A stretch of 64,000 bases of DNA from Ophiura sarsii. Its lineage: Eukaryota; Echinodermata; Ophiuroidea; Amphilepidida; Ophiuridae. The stretch's first letter is position 1, and each line of letters opens with the position of its first letter. Below are positions 33,056-45,104 of this stretch, piece after piece. A program made the translations under genes and the position numbers. Location: the NCBI GenBank assembly GCA_035610835.1, contig CM069455.1, positions 14,691,266 to 14,755,265 on the forward strand, given 5' to 3'. The notes under the pieces are model-generated. The model did not search any database. It was not told where the DNA came from and worked only from the letters and a program-made list of their open reading frames with translations.

Positions 33056-33149
33056 TATTTAGTTATTTTGTTTGATTGATTTAATTTTTATTTAATTTTC
33101 CTTATTTATTTATTAGTATATTTCTATAAAACCAGATCATTTGGTACAG

Positions 33150-34102
33150 AGTGCTCGATACTAAAAAAATCCATGTTGGTTAAAATTTTAACCAACGGGA
33201 GGTTACCAGGTGAACCACACAATTGGTTGGTTAAAACTGTAACCAACAGCTGTTGGTTAAACTTTAACCTGTGGTTGGTTACAAATTTTAATCATTTGTT
33301 GGTTAATATGTTTTGACCAACAGTGGTTGGTTAAACTTTAACCTGTGGTTGGTTACAATTTTTAATCAATTGTTGGTTAATATGTTTTAACCAACAGTAG
33401 TTGGTTAAAAAATGTTGGTTAAACCTTTATTTTTTGTGCTGAACTTTAACCCATACAACATTACAATATTGATGTTTCATTGGCCCGATATTGGCTTTCA
33501 ATATTGGCGCCAACCCGTAGCCAGGACTAACAAGGGACAAGACAAGGCACAATATCCTAGCAAAGAGGCCGGGAAGCGATAACTTGAAACAGCGGCCGCA
33601 GTTTATAGACCACGTCAGAATTTGTATATGAAATCAATCGTGTTATTTTCCGCCCCTGGTATAATGTGCCCATTATTGGAACAATATTGGTTGCTAACAT
33701 AATGCCAATTGAAGAGCGCCAATGTCAAACCTATATTGGTCCAATATTAGTTTGGCAACATGATGCCAATTGAAGAGTGCCAATGTAAATACCAGGGGCG
33801 GAAAATAACACGATTGATTTCATATACAAATTCTGACGTGGTCTAAATAATATGCGCAAAATATTTTCCTCGCCAATGAAATTCTTTGGCGGGAATCTTG
33901 TTATGACCTATTGTTGGTTACAATTATGATGCCTTAACCAACGTTGAATAAACTAAAAATTAATTACATTTTTACTCTTTAACCAACGCAGTATTAAAAG
34001 TAATTTTTAACCAACGCTTCATTTTTAACCAATGTTGTATACTTTTTAACCAACATTCTTTTAACCCATGGTTATTTATTACCTGTTCTGAGAGTGTAAT
34101 AT
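33150..34102. mobile_element. MITE made of repeated GGTTGGTTAA / TTAACCAAC motifs
   Basis: From about 33,170 the sequence repeats GTTGGTTAAA and its complement many times. It is interrupted by a different insert at about 33,460-33,900 and resumes with TTTAACCAACG to 34,080. The right end CTGTTCTGAGAGTGTA resembles the ends of the elements at 40,935-41,156 and 41,188-42,459. The left end (AGTGCTCGATACTAAAAAAA) is a weaker version. Boundaries are approximate. Confidence 0.6.
33603..33850. mobile_element. Nested MITE with about 58-bp inverted ends
   Basis: TAGACCACGTCAGAATTTG and CGTGTTATTTTCCGCCCCTG on the left are repeated inverted on the right with no mismatch that I can see. About 130 bp lies between, including a near-duplicated TTGGC(A)ACATAATGCCAATTGAAG unit. 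It sits within the 33,150-34,102 element, so it inserted later. Confidence 0.72.
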
Positions 34103-34609
34103 AATCCAAATTAAATCAAGATTATTCCATTTACACTACAGTCTGTACTGTTTCATGCAACCAATATAGTTGCGCTCTTCAGGTGTATATACTGAATACT
34201 ATAAGTAACACTTGTTTTTGATATAAATGTATCTATCTATCTTTGCATTTATTCATTTTTATTTTTAAAAAATTAAAAAAAGGTTTTTAAATTTATTTTT
34301 TAATCATTTATAAGTTTAACCATTTGGAGCGGTAGTTGCTACTCCGAGTTTCACGCTTGTGCGATCATCAGACAGATTTATTTATCCATGTTTGTATTTA
34401 TTTATCTGTGTATTTATTTATGTATTTGTTTGTATGACAGCTTATTGTTTGTTTATTTTTGTTTTTGTTGTTTATGAAAATCCATAGGTGTATATAGATC
34501 CATAGGTGTAGCTACGTGTGTTTTTGTTTATTTGTATAATAATATGTTCGTTTATTATATATGCTTGTTTGTTCATTTTTGGTGTTCTTTCGTTTGTTTC
34601 TTTGAATAT

Positions 34610-35664
34610 GGTCACGCGTTATGAACTCGCCTTCCAATAGGGTGGTGCTGTTACATTTTTTAGTTTCATGCTGTCATATTCCTCAAATATTTTTAAAACT
34701 ACAAAAGCTAACTTAACAAATTTGGTATCATTTTAAAGCCCTAATAACAAGCTATCTGCCTGCAAAATGGCATTGGTATAGCTAATCAAAAAAAGGGAGA
34801 TACAACTGTTTGAAGCTTGAGGACCAGGGTGGTGCCGGAAGGGGTGCCGCCTGTACAAACTCAATGGGGATAATCCCATGCTTTGTTCTTTTTACAATAA
34901 CTAGTCATCCCTATAATGTTACAAACACAATTCTGGTCCCATTTTAAAGGATATTTAGTAGTCTTACTCTTTAAGTATGTGTTTCAACAGACTTGTCAAC
35001 TAATTGTAACAACTAATTAATTATGGATAGACCATGATCATCAGCTTTCTTTCTATTCGCTACACAGTCAACATGAATAATCAGCCTTAATTTACAGGAT
35101 TTATAAAAATGACTATAACAGAAAAAGTTCTCAACCTATGATAGCAAAAGTATACATTTTTGGAAAGCTTGTAACTAGAGGAATTCAGAAATGCAGTTTA
35201 GATCAGGGAAGGGTTCATCCTTAACAAATATTTCTGACAATTCAAATAAAAATTGGAGATATTCACTAGCCAATATAATTACCATCATACCGACGTAGTA
35301 ACTTTGACAATTATATATCATCTGATGGGTAATTTCATGAGGAATTCAAATATGTTAAGTAAATAATGATAGGGGTAGGTATAAAAAATATATGGATCTC
35401 AAATTAAAAAAATATAAAACTCTGATATTTTCCCGAACATTTCCGTTCATACCATTTTAGTCCTTGGTCGTAATATAATTTCAATGGCATATTTGGTTTT
35501 CTCATGCAATTTCCATTCAGAAAATATATACTTTTACTACCTCAGGGGGGTATACCTACCTCAGGGGGTATACAAGCCAATGTAAACGTGTAAAGTTAAA
35601 ATCATGTCGCGAAAGCCAATATCCGTGTGAAACGCGAAAGGAGGCGAGCTTAAAACACATGACC
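34610..35664 (-). mobile_element. MITE family A copy 2 (inverted)
   Basis: Complete inverted copy of the element at 21,019-22,080. It starts GGTCACGCGTTATGAACTCG and ends with the complement of GGTCATGTGTTTTAAGC. It is flanked by ATAT on both sides, a possible but self-complementary target duplication. The flanking TTTGTTTATTTG sequence is continuous across it. Confidence 0.75.
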
Positions 35665-36342
35665 ATATTTATTTATTTGTTTGTTTGCGTTTCTGTAGGC
35701 CTATTTCTGTTTGATAATCTATTTAGATTAATAGAATGGGACATCATTCACTGCAATCTTTTTAAGGGACATTGTGATTGCTACCAGCAAGGAAAGACCA
35801 GCAGCGTGAATAGGGTCTTTAATTTATCTTTTTTTTTTTGGGGGGGGGGGGTGAGGGGGACAGGCCTGTGACCAGGGGCATAACCAACTATATTTTGTAC
35901 CGGGTGGTTCAAAAAAGTTAACCCATTTCTGACAGCCATTTTTAGCTATTTACTAGTAACATTTTGTAAATGTCTTTACATTTGATCAAAGCAGAGGCTA
36001 TAAAATCTTTACAGGACTAAGACTTGGTTCCTTTTGTTTATGAAATATGGAACATTAAAAAATGGCGCAGCTAGGTTGTTTATACCACCGAATGACGTGG
36101 CATCCTATGCGTGCGAAGTTTTAACAACATATTTATACGAATCTGGCCATAAGGTACATTTTTCTGTTAACAGGCTTCTATAATTATATTTCCGGGAAAA
36201 TGCGCGCGTAGCTCAAGAAAATTTGCCATTTTCATACTAAATTGCCCATTATCAAACCGGGCAAGGGGCAAATAGTCATTTAGAAAGGAATTAAGTAAAT
36301 CCCTTAGATTCTTCAAATAGGCGCAATTCACCCAAAGTCAAA

Positions 36343-36374
<32 letters not shown>

Positions 36375-36699
36375 GCGTGATCCCTTACCCAGTCCTATGA
36401 TTACCTTGATGAAAGTCACTGACGTTACGTGCTGCACGCTTACACAAAAAGTGTAATGGTTAAATCACTTCTCTTCTACAAGTTTCTTTTTCGATTTTCA
36501 TTTCTTTCCACTTATTTACTTTCCCTTCCTTATCAACTATCTACACTATTATTTTCCTTCCCCTCTTTCCTTCCTATACCCTTCGTTTTTCTCTTTCCTT
36601 TTCCATCCCTTTTATCTTCCTCCCCTCCCTTTCTTTTCTTTTCTTTTCTCTTCTCTCTTTCTCCCCCTCTCCTTCCTTTATTTCCCTACCACTAGAGAG
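35665..36699. other. Intergenic; poly-G tract and pyrimidine-rich tract
   Basis: Contains short G runs near 35,840, the phrase CCAGGGGCATAACCAACTAT near 35,872 (also seen after the poly-G at 62,398), a poly-G run at 36,346-36,375, and a strongly C/T-rich stretch from 36,470 to 36,690. No gene; ORFs here are low-complexity. Confidence 0.6.
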
Positions 36700-36741
36700 G
36701 TGCACGGAGGTAGATCAATGAACAGTGTTGTCAGGGTCCAA

Positions 36742-36810
36742 GGCTATAATACGCAGCACTATACGCAATGCGACAATACGCAACACTATACGCAATGCGA
36801 CAATACGCGG
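36742..36810 (+). repeat. Short tandem repeat, about 26-bp unit
   Basis: The unit with CACTATACGCAATGCGACAA and TACG(C) occurs two to three times in a row. It causes overlapping ORFs in several frames that I do not consider genes. Confidence 0.7.
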
Positions 36811-37284
36811 GCGTCGTGGCGACGGAACCACGCGGGAGAAAGCAAAACAAAACAAACAGAAAAGGCAGAAGATAGGAGGCTGGAAAACGGGACGGAAGGG
36901 CCGATATGCCCTGAAGGCCAGGAAGGCCAGCCAGGCCGGAAAACTCAAAAGAAAGATACGGCTCTGCGTGAATCTTCTCCACTGAGCTAAACTGACAACG
37001 TTGCCCAGAGCAGCAATTTCATACCCACATATCAGGTCGGACAATGAACGTAGGGAATCGTATTGCCTGGGAGATTTTAGGGTTAAGGTGTCAATGAATG
37101 TGCACAGTATAGGGCAAGTTCAGAGAAAAGTGATACATTTATCGATCAAGCCATGTGATCAATTCTACACAGCTGTGTCATCTCTAAATAACCATGGTTA
37201 AATGAAATTACAGATTCACTACCGAGAGGGAGTGGTGTATGTAGCTCTGCTGCATCGATCAGAATTCCCATCATTTGCCTACCC

Positions 37285-37625
37285 CGTGTTGATATACAAA
37301 AATGCTCAATATATAATAAGCAACAATTTGCATTAAAACATCCAACATATGGCAACAGTTGCTATACAAAAATGCTCAATATAATATAATGAAAACAATT
37401 CACAAATTAAGCAACAGTTGGTATTAAAATGCCCAACAAATGGTTAATTAATAATACCCAACTGTTGTGTAATTAAAATTGTTGAGTGGAATTGTTCAAC
37501 TGTTGGGGAAAACATGTTATCCAACGGTGTTGGGTAAATTTTACGCAACTGTTGAGCGGTTGCATACTTCAACAACGTTGTGTAAAATGTTGAGTAAATA
37601 TTTAAGCAACCGTTTTGCAGTGTAC
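37285..37625. mobile_element. MITE made of CAACAGTTG / CAACTGTTG motifs
   Basis: Repeats CAACAGTTG, CAACTGTTG, GTTGGGTAAA, AACAACGTTG and relatives about ten times, ending GCAACCGTTTTGCAGTGTA. The left end lies near ATACAAAAATGCTCAATATA, which occurs twice. Same design as the elements at 33.1, 40.9, 41.2 and 51.2 kb, with a different core motif. Confidence 0.55.
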
Positions 37626-37636
37626 TAATTTTGTGC

Positions 37637-38053
37637 AGTGCACGTGAAGCAAGCGTTGACTCCCGATTACCGAGCGAAGAAAATAGTTCAAAGATACGTA
37701 AAATAATCTTAAATGTATGTCAAATCACAAAATACTATGTAACTTTTTTCTACCATGCCTGTCATTTCTCCAATATTTCCGCTAACGGCCAGCAAAGTTC
37801 GAATGACATAGCGTGAATAACAGTATCACGACATGCAATGAACTGAGAATTATGTTGTGGTCGGTACGTAAATTCATGAATTAAAACTGCACGTCACACA
37901 AACTTCTGTCACAAAAATTGAACTGTCCAGAAGCATCTACATATTTATATTCTTTAAAAACAAATGATTTGACATACATTTGGCATAATTTTACGTACCT
38001 TTGAGCCATTTTCTTCGCTCGGTTATCGGGAGTCAACAATCGCTTCACGTGTA
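37637..38053. repeat. Inverted repeat pair, about 95-bp arms
   Basis: GTGAAGC, GTTGACTCCCGATTACCGAG and CGAAGAAAAT at the left are mirrored by CGCTCGGTTATCGGGAGTCA and GCTTCAC at the right, with more complementarity inside (ACATTTG / CAAATCA region). About 230 bp separates the arms. Probably a foldback-type element. The sequence 38,090-38,430 beyond it is another patch rich in TTAGTT and AACTAA. Confidence 0.65.
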
Positions 38054-38496
38054 CTGAACAAAATGGCGGCTGCAACATTCTGTTTTCGAACACAGCATTG
38101 CGGCGCTAAAAAGTTAGTTGACAAATTAGTCACCAACAACTTCTACGAACATATGTTAGTCGCGGACATTATTTGTATTTTAGTTCAGTTGGTCATACGA
38201 ATATTTAATGCTAAACTTAGTTTACCTAGTCGCGCTTAATTAGTTCCAGTGAATACTCTTGGTAGAGGTAGATTAGTTTGGATAGCTGCACCAATTTGGA
38301 CATGCTATACGAAAAGAAAGTAGTTATAATCACAATCCTACAATTACCGAAACCAATTAGTTGTACTCCCTGAACTAATTATTTTTACTAAAATGTCTTA
38401 GTACAGCATGTCATTAACCAATAAATGTTTTCAGTGCATGTCTATAAGAACTGTTATTGAACTTGCAAAATGAAAAGGACATTAGACTGTAGTTGA

Positions 38497-38961
38497 TTAT
38501 CCAACTCCATTGGTTTTGGGGATCTAAGTATCTTTGCTGACATTGAGAACTGCACTATAGGTGGTGGAACCGTGCCTCCGTATGTCATTGCCACATCGCA
38601 AAAGCCGGACATCGTTCTGGTTTGGTCTACTGAGAAAAAAGTCATCCTCTTCGAATTGACCGTGCCATTCGAACCCAACATTATTAATGCCCATCAAACA
38701 AAGATCGACCGATACTCAACCCTGGTCTCTAACATAGCTGACACAGGCTTTGATTGCTCATTAATCGCCATTGAGATCGGCTCAAGGGGTTTGATTGACA
38801 CGGACAATAAGAAGAGGATGACTAGTATCTTCAGGCAACTGAAAAGTTCCACAAAATATTCTGAACTCAAAAACAAAATTTCAAAATCCGTTCTTACCTC
38901 TTCATATTCCATCTACAATGCCAGACATGAGCCGGAGTGGAACATCCATGAGCTCATTTAG
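38497..38961 (+). pseudogene. Retroelement polyprotein C-terminal fragment
   Basis: An ORF of about 154 codons with PPYVIATSQKPDIVLVW, KKVILFELTVPFEPNI, AHQTKIDRYSTLV and a Lys-rich end. The PDIVL...VxxxELTVPFE pattern is a domain I associate with the C-terminal end of reverse-transcriptase polyproteins in echinoderms and cnidarians. It looks like a restriction-nuclease-type beta strand core, but that is inference. No RT lies upstream, so this is a 5'-truncated insertion or remnant. It ends in a TAG stop at 38,959. Confidence 0.55.
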
Positions 38962-40241
38962 ATTTATTTTGTGCCGCCATGATAGTTTTTCATTTTGTTG
39001 TTTTTGTTTATAAATTCCGTTGTTTTGCTTTCTTTGAGTACTGTATTAATTTGTATGTTCTTGTGTTATGTAACTCCCATGCCTGGGGTCAGCATAGGCC
39101 CTAGATGTTCTTGGGTTTGTGCGTTTGCTTCTTTATATTATTATAATAAAGATGATGAAATAAAAATAATCTTCGATGGGTATTCGCCAATACGAACACT
39201 AAAAGATCGTGTATGTTACAGGGCAATACGTCTCCTAATTAGTTTAAAATCATGGTTTGAATGGGTTAAATTCGAGTGTTTTTTGGTTCGTTAATATAAT
39301 TCTATGGTTTTACACAGTGTTAACGCCGTTTGTAGTATTTCCGGATACGATCGCAACTGTACACAAGTGAATACCCCCCTCACAGTACGGAATGCTTTTT
39401 ATGATGAAATTTAAAAAAAAAAATCCCTATGGAAGGCAAATGTCCATTGTGATCTAGTAAAATTATGAGATTTTTCTACGGAAAATACAGTCAAGATCAA
39501 TTACAAAATATTTGTTAAAGTATGAACAATATCACATAATACCGTTTTGATTTAAAGAAGAACTTTGGACAACATGACAATTGTTGATACACATTATAAT
39601 TGTCTTCTTGCCATTATTTTGTATTTTCAATGTGTATAGAATAACATGGAATGGGAAAGGGGTGGGACTCATATAAAAAATCTTAACTTCAGATGGGGTC
39701 ATAAAATAATGTTGCTATCATAATGGTAGGAGGTATAAAAAAGTAACAATGTCCATTGACTTATTTATGACCCACCCCCTTCCGAAGACAATGGCAGCCC
39801 CCTTAGGAGAGTCATTTATTCTTAATATTTACAGTGGATACAAGTAAACAAATATGAATATTGGAGGTCATACGTATATTTCATATTTCCGAGTCAAAAA
39901 AATGAATTTTGCCTAATGTATACAATGGTATATGCAGTGATTTGTCTTTTTCAGTTTTGAGCTTATTTTAGTTTAACGTTACCCTTTATTGCGGAAGATT
40001 GACATTATTGTGTCATCAAAACTATGAAATGTATACTTATTCGGGTACAAAAGAGGAGACTCATACAACTATACCCATTAGGTACCAATTTACCAAACAC
40101 ATCAGCATGGAATGTATGAAAATCAATGAAGGACCGCATCCTGTATCGGATTGGATGAGGCCAGAAGTTGCCAGAATAATTCAGGAGAACGAGGGTTAAT
40201 ATTGTCATCAGATTGATTTAATGTCTTTATTTTGTTTGCAG
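38962..40241. other. Sequence upstream of the membrane-protein exon; no gene called
   Basis: AT-rich DNA with a 66-codon ORF at 39,999-40,199 in the same frame as the following exon but separated from it by a TAA stop. I leave it uncalled because a 48-base intron would be needed to join them. No promoter element is recognisable. Confidence 0.45.
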
Positions 40242-40350
40242 CATAGAAACATGTCTAGATTGTTTTACGTAATCCCGGTACCTATTGGTCTGATTGTCGC
40301 CTTGATATTGTTCTGTTGTCGGATGATGGCTAGAGCAGGAAGTGATAATG
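40242..40350 (+). CDS. Small membrane protein with PPxY tail: transmembrane exon
   Basis: Acceptor TATTTTGTTTGCAG, donor GTCAGTATT, phase 1 at the 3' end. In frame it reads HRNMSRLFYVIPVPIGLIVA then LILFCCRMMARAGSDN: a hydrophobic membrane segment (about VIPVPIGLIVALILF) followed by two cysteines and basic residues, typical of the cytoplasmic face with possible palmitoylation. Translation could start at the ATG at 40,251, or the exon could continue an upstream ectodomain exon not found. It is joined by phase to 48,674-48,909. The overall shape (single membrane span, proline-rich PPxY tail) recalls WBP1L/VOPP1/Shisa/CYYR1-like adaptors, but I cannot assign a family. Confidence 0.65.
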
Positions 40351-40934
40351 GTCAGTATTATATTATTTTAAGCATATTTAATATCCCCTGAGTTTTCTCT
40401 TTGTATTCAGAGGGGTAACACATGGTCGTTCCAGAATGTTGAAATACCCCATATTTTATATACGATGTTTCAAGGATAATTTTGCTCATTTGATCCCCTT
40501 GTTCGTGCAAACAAAAACGAGGACATTTTGCCTGAAAAAACACCCCATATTTTACCATACCCTTTTCGCGCAAAAACGAGGACACATTTGGTTCAAATAC
40601 TCCCTTTTTGCAATCTATGCACAGAGGAGTGGACATAACATGGGTCTTCATATAATAGGCATACACCGGTGTTGTTGTTGTTGTTGTTGTTGTTGCTTTT
40701 GTTGTTGCTGTTGCTGTTGCTGTTGCTGGTGGTGGTGGTGGTGGTGTTTGGTTGGGGTTTTTTTTTTTTGGGGGGGGGGGGGGGGGGTCGCCGACATCTT
40801 CAACTGAAACAGCCCCTAATTTTGGGAAATCGCGGACTTTTCCGCGATTTTGGAACGATCATGCATACCCAAAATCAATATCGACTGAAACCACCGGGAC
40901 CTGGGGACGATTTATCAAATGAATTTCAGGGATA
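40351..40934. other. Intron start; GTTGCT/GGTGGT microsatellite
   Basis: Around 40,669-40,790 (TTGTTG)n, (GCTGTT)n and (GGTGGT)n runs pass into poly-T and poly-G. Upstream, 40,390-40,640 contains near-repeats of AAAAACGAGGACA. No exon seen; overlapping ORFs are low-complexity. Confidence 0.65.
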
Positions 40935-41156
40935 CAGTCTCAGCAAAAAAAGTGCTAAAAGGGTTCTTAACTTGTCCTCTATATGGAACCCCTAATGGTT
41001 CTCCAACGAACCCAAAAGAGTTCTGTAATGGTTGTATAGAACCTTTTTTGGTTCTTGTTAGCACCTTTTGGGGTTCTTACATTTTTAAGAACCATTTTTA
41101 AGGGTTCTATATAGAGGACAAAAAGGTTCTTAGTTGAACCTTTTTTGCTGAGAGTG
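40935..41156. mobile_element. 222-bp MITE made of GGTTCT / AGAACC motifs, TA target duplication
   Basis: Starts CAGTCTCAGCAAAAAAAG and ends TTTTTTGCTGAGAGTG, flanked by TA. The interior repeats GGTTCT and AGAACC about ten times, including near-palindromes such as AGGACAAAAAGGTTCTT. No coding capacity. It lies within the 8.3-kb intron of the membrane-protein gene. Confidence 0.8.
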
Positions 41157-41187
41157 TACTTACATGTGCGCCAAGTAGTTGAAGCTA

Positions 41188-42459
41188 CACTCAAAAAAAA
41201 AAAGGTGTCATTTGACAACTCTAAGGGCATCGCATTTGGGTCCCCAGATGAGCATGCTATGGTGTCTTGTTTGACACCTTTGGGGTTTAACAATGACACG
41301 TTATTGGTGTCACGATGACACCTTTAGGGTTTCATTTCAAATTGACACCACTGGAGGACGTCTCAGGACCCGTTTTGAAAGGTGTCAAAATGACACCTTA
41401 CAAGTGTTTTGATGACACTCTAAAGGTGTAATCTGGACATCTGACACCTTTAGGGTTTCATTTCCAATTGACACCACTGGGGGGACGTCTCAGGACCCGT
41501 TTTGAAAGGTGTCAAAATGACACCTTTTAAGTGTTTTGATGACACACCAAAGGTGTAATCTGGACATCTTTAAGGTGTCACCTTGACACCTGTAAGATGT
41601 CCAGATTACACCTTTAGTGTGTCAATCAAGAATGACATGTGAGTACATATCTTTATACTATCCTCTCCACATTTATAGACTCCTTTCCATCAAAATTACT
41701 ACACTATAAAAAAAACCTAAATAAGTTAGGCTAATCATGGTGTCATTTTTGTTACTTTTCACACACTGACAGATTTCCGTGGACCTCGCTAATGTAAGCT
41801 TCCCGGTAAGCTTATTATCATTATACATCCCACATAGCCCCGGAAATTATCTCACGAGTTTTTAAGGAAATTCGAGTAACCAGCACTTCACTGAATACGC
41901 CACCGATATAGCCTAACTTAACTAGGTTATAGTTTAGTAATTTTGATGGAAAGGAGTCCACAAATACAAAGAAAACAGTATAACAATATGTACTCACATG
42001 ACATGCGGCGCATCCACTGCACGATACAGACGAAAAAGACCAAAAAACCCGCAGACGAACTTCCTTGGCCTGCGCATGTGCACAACTTCGAAAACACCAT
42101 CAAGGTGTCCAACAGCGAAGCACTGCAAAAGTGTCGCTGGCATGATGCACGCAGCAGGACGCCTTTGGAGTGTCAGTGACATTTGCCAAATTTGAAAAAC
42201 ACCGAGAGGGTGTCAGTAAACACCTAACATGACACTGCTTGTTGTCAATTAACACGGATTTGGTGTCAAATCAAGACAGCTTGTATAATAAAGGTGTAAA
42301 CAGAGCACCCTAAGGTGTCAAATGAACACCACATTTATGAAGCGACACCTTTGTGATTTCAATTTGAGCTTTCAATGGTGTCATTTTGAGTGCGCTGCAG
42401 TGTCAAAAAATAAGTGACACTCGAAAAGTGTTTTAAAACACCCGTATTTATTTTGAGTG
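41188..42459. mobile_element. 1.27-kb MITE made of GGTGTCA / TGACACC motifs, TA target duplication
   Basis: Starts CACTCAAAAAAAAAAAGGTG and ends TATTTATTTTGAGTG with TA on both sides. More than 20 copies of GGTGTCA or TGACACC occur along its length. A sub-block with ACACCTTTAGGGTTTCATTT and CTCAGGACCCGTTTTGAAAG is duplicated at about 41,320-41,520. The centre (41,640-42,110) is less repetitive. No transposase. Confidence 0.78.
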
Positions 42460-42847
42460 TATGTGTGTTTCGGACCAAGATAAACAACGTGTAGTATTTA
42501 GCCCTGTCATGAAATAACTCATCAACAAGTCATTAATAAATATTCACTCTCGCTCTCTGAACGATTGCATCTATTAGTATCGATCTGAACAATATGCTCA
42601 CATTATCCATTGTGCGCGTGGGTTCGAGTTCATTGGGTAGAGTAGGTATGTACAATTATCGCACACAAAGTAAATCAATCAGGCACGGTGAATGTATGTA
42701 CTAATTTAATATGTTGACATTGTTAGAAGTATTTATACTTTCACCTTGCCATCTTGGTTTTTAACGTGAGTTTTGTTTCACAACAGCCACGCTGTTGTCG
42801 CGAGAGACTACCAATGCCCATACAGTTCTTATTCGACATTTCGATAG

Positions 42848-43735
42848 GGTCATGTGTTTTAAGCTCGCATCCTTTCGCGTTACACACGGATTTTGGCTTT
42901 CGCGACATGATTTTAACTTTACACATTTATATTTGCTTGTATACCCCCTCAGGTAGTAAAAGTATACATTTTCTGAAGGGAAATTGCATGAGAAAACCAA
43001 ATATGCCATTAAAATTATAGTACGCCCAAGAACTAAAATGGTATGATCGGAAATGTTCGGAAAAATATCAGAGTTTTTTTATTTTCAATTTGAGATCCAT
43101 ATATTTTTTATACCTACCCCATCATTATTTACTTTACATATTTGAATTTCTCATGAAATTACCCATTAGATGATATATAATTGTCAAAGTTACTACGTCG
43201 GATGGTAATTATACCGGCTAGTGAATATCTCCAATTTTTATTTTATATATTTTTAGAATTTTCAGAAATATTTGTTTAAGGATGAACCCTTCCCTGATAT
43301 AAACTGCATTTCTGAATTCCTCTAGTTACAAGCTTTCCAAAAATGTATACTTTTGCTATCATAGGTTGAACACTTTTTCTGTTATAGTCATTTTTATAAA
43401 TCCGGTAAATTGAGGCTGATTATTCATGTTGACTGTGTAGCGAAAAGGAAGAAAGCTGATGTTCATGGTCCTATCCATAATTAATTAGTTGTTGCAAATA
43501 GTTGACAAGTCTGTTGAACCACATACTTAAAGACTACTAAATATCCTTTAAAATGGGACCAAAATGGTGGTGTTTGTAACATTAGGGAATGACTAGTTAT
43601 TGTAAAAAGAACAAAGCATGGGATTATCCCCATTGAGTTTGTACAGGCGGCACCCCTTCCGGCGGCACCCCTTCCAGCACCACCCCCTGGTCCCCAAACA
43701 TCAAACAGCTGTATCTCCCTTTCTGTTTTAGCTAC
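42848..43735 (+). mobile_element. MITE family A copy 3 (3'-truncated)
   Basis: Same start (GGTCATGTGTTTTAAGC) and internal sequence as 21,019-22,080, but homology is lost after the stretch with CAAACAGCTGTAT and TCTGTTTTAGCTAC, so the right inverted repeat is missing. Confidence 0.75.
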
Positions 43736-44894
43736 GTCCTTTCTGTATTAAGTACGTGTTGAATCATATTGCCGACTATAAGCAATTCGAAAGTTGTACA
43801 TACATATTTTGCTTCACACAATTCTACGTCAAAAAATACTCAAAATCGTAAGAGACGCGCCGACACATTTCAATTGGAAATGTATATCTGTAAAATGTAA
43901 TATAAACAAATGACAAGTATAGCTCATTGAATAACACAATACCAATAATATTGGCCTGTTTTTAAATGTGGTAAAATGTCATTGATTAATAATACTAAAT
44001 ATTAAATTAACATAACACACAATCAAATTTGCCATATGAGTGCCCCAGACTGCCCTTTCTCATAATTATATTGCATCAAAGACAATCAGATTTTATAAGC
44101 AAATCATACTCTGCCACAACTATCAAGTGGTCCATATAATTCAATATGGTTTTCGTTTTGGACCGATATGAGCAGGGATAAACACATCATTTTAATGTAT
44201 TCAAATTCAACAATGATATTGATACACCTGTTCAAAACTCCCGCCAACAGACACACTACTATGGCTATGCAAAAGTGGCATTATCGCATTACGCTAAGGT
44301 AGGATAATGTTCTCTAATATGATTAAAAAACAATCATTGTAAAGATCGGAAATGTGATTGGAGCTTTAACCATGGATCATTGTTATAGCTTCTGTATCTA
44401 CTATTTCTACGAGCCCTTCGTGCAATCGCCCTGTACTCTCCGCGCACACGTACACGCAGATAACGTTGTGCAAACCTATTGAGAAAGTACTAGTAACGCA
44501 GAAAGCAACGTGGACGCACTACGAATATTTACAGCGTAGTGGTAGCGCTGTATGAACCCGTGAGACTTTAAAGTAGAAACACAATGGGTCGAAATAAGAG
44601 CACCGTGAAAATGTGATAAACGGGATAGGATCGTTTTCCGCGCCCTTCCTGCGTGTTACATGGGACCCTTTCCCGCTCTAGCCAGTGTCCACTGCGTCCC
44701 CAATCGGTTCTTATGCGTTTGCTTTGCGCTTTGATACCGCAAGAGCAAGGCCTGATCGCCGTATGTGTGACAGGTATTAATTGATTGCTTAATTGCATGT
44801 CGTAATTGTTATAGACTTGCGCTATTTATGAACCAATTCTCATTGCGATGTCATGTTTCTCAAAGCAACGTCGTAAACTTGCTCAATTTACAAT
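43736..44894. other. Intron sequence; nothing recognised
   Basis: About 1.2 kb of AT-rich DNA without ORFs or element ends that I can support. Confidence 0.5.
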
Positions 44895-44953
44895 CATTGG
44901 TAGCAAATGAGGTACCAAATTGAATCTAGTAAAATGCGTCATCCATTACATTA

Positions 44954-45104
44954 GGGAGCACATCAAAACTCGACCGCCCGGCAACCGCCGGTTCCGTGGG
45001 GTTCCGTGCGGTTGCAGCCGGTTTTCTATTGTTCTAAACAATGATATGCGGTCCAACCGGGCGGAACCGGCGGTTGCCGCGCGGTCGAGTTTTGATGTGC
45101 TCCC
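44954..45104. mobile_element. PIF/Harbinger-type MITE, 151 bp
   Basis: GGGAGCACATCAAAACTCG and CCGCCCGGCAACCGCC at the left, mirrored at the right, with TTA on both sides (44,951-44,953 and 45,105-45,107). Same family as 11,546-12,080. The surrounding sequence (44,890-45,290) has a paralogue at about 60,780-60,985 that lacks this insert, which supports the insertion boundaries. Confidence 0.85.

Noticed and set aside
36429..36990. ORFs in the C/T-rich stretch and 26-bp tandem repeat
   Set aside because: Low-complexity composition, and ORFs open in several frames on both strands.
39999..40199. 66-codon ORF just before the transmembrane exon, in the same frame
   Set aside because: A TAA stop separates them, and a spliced join would need an intron of only about 48 bases with a weak donor.
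40436..40995. Overlapping ORFs with poly-Cys, poly-Leu and poly-Val
   Set aside because: Frames of a GTTGCT/GGTGGT microsatellite.
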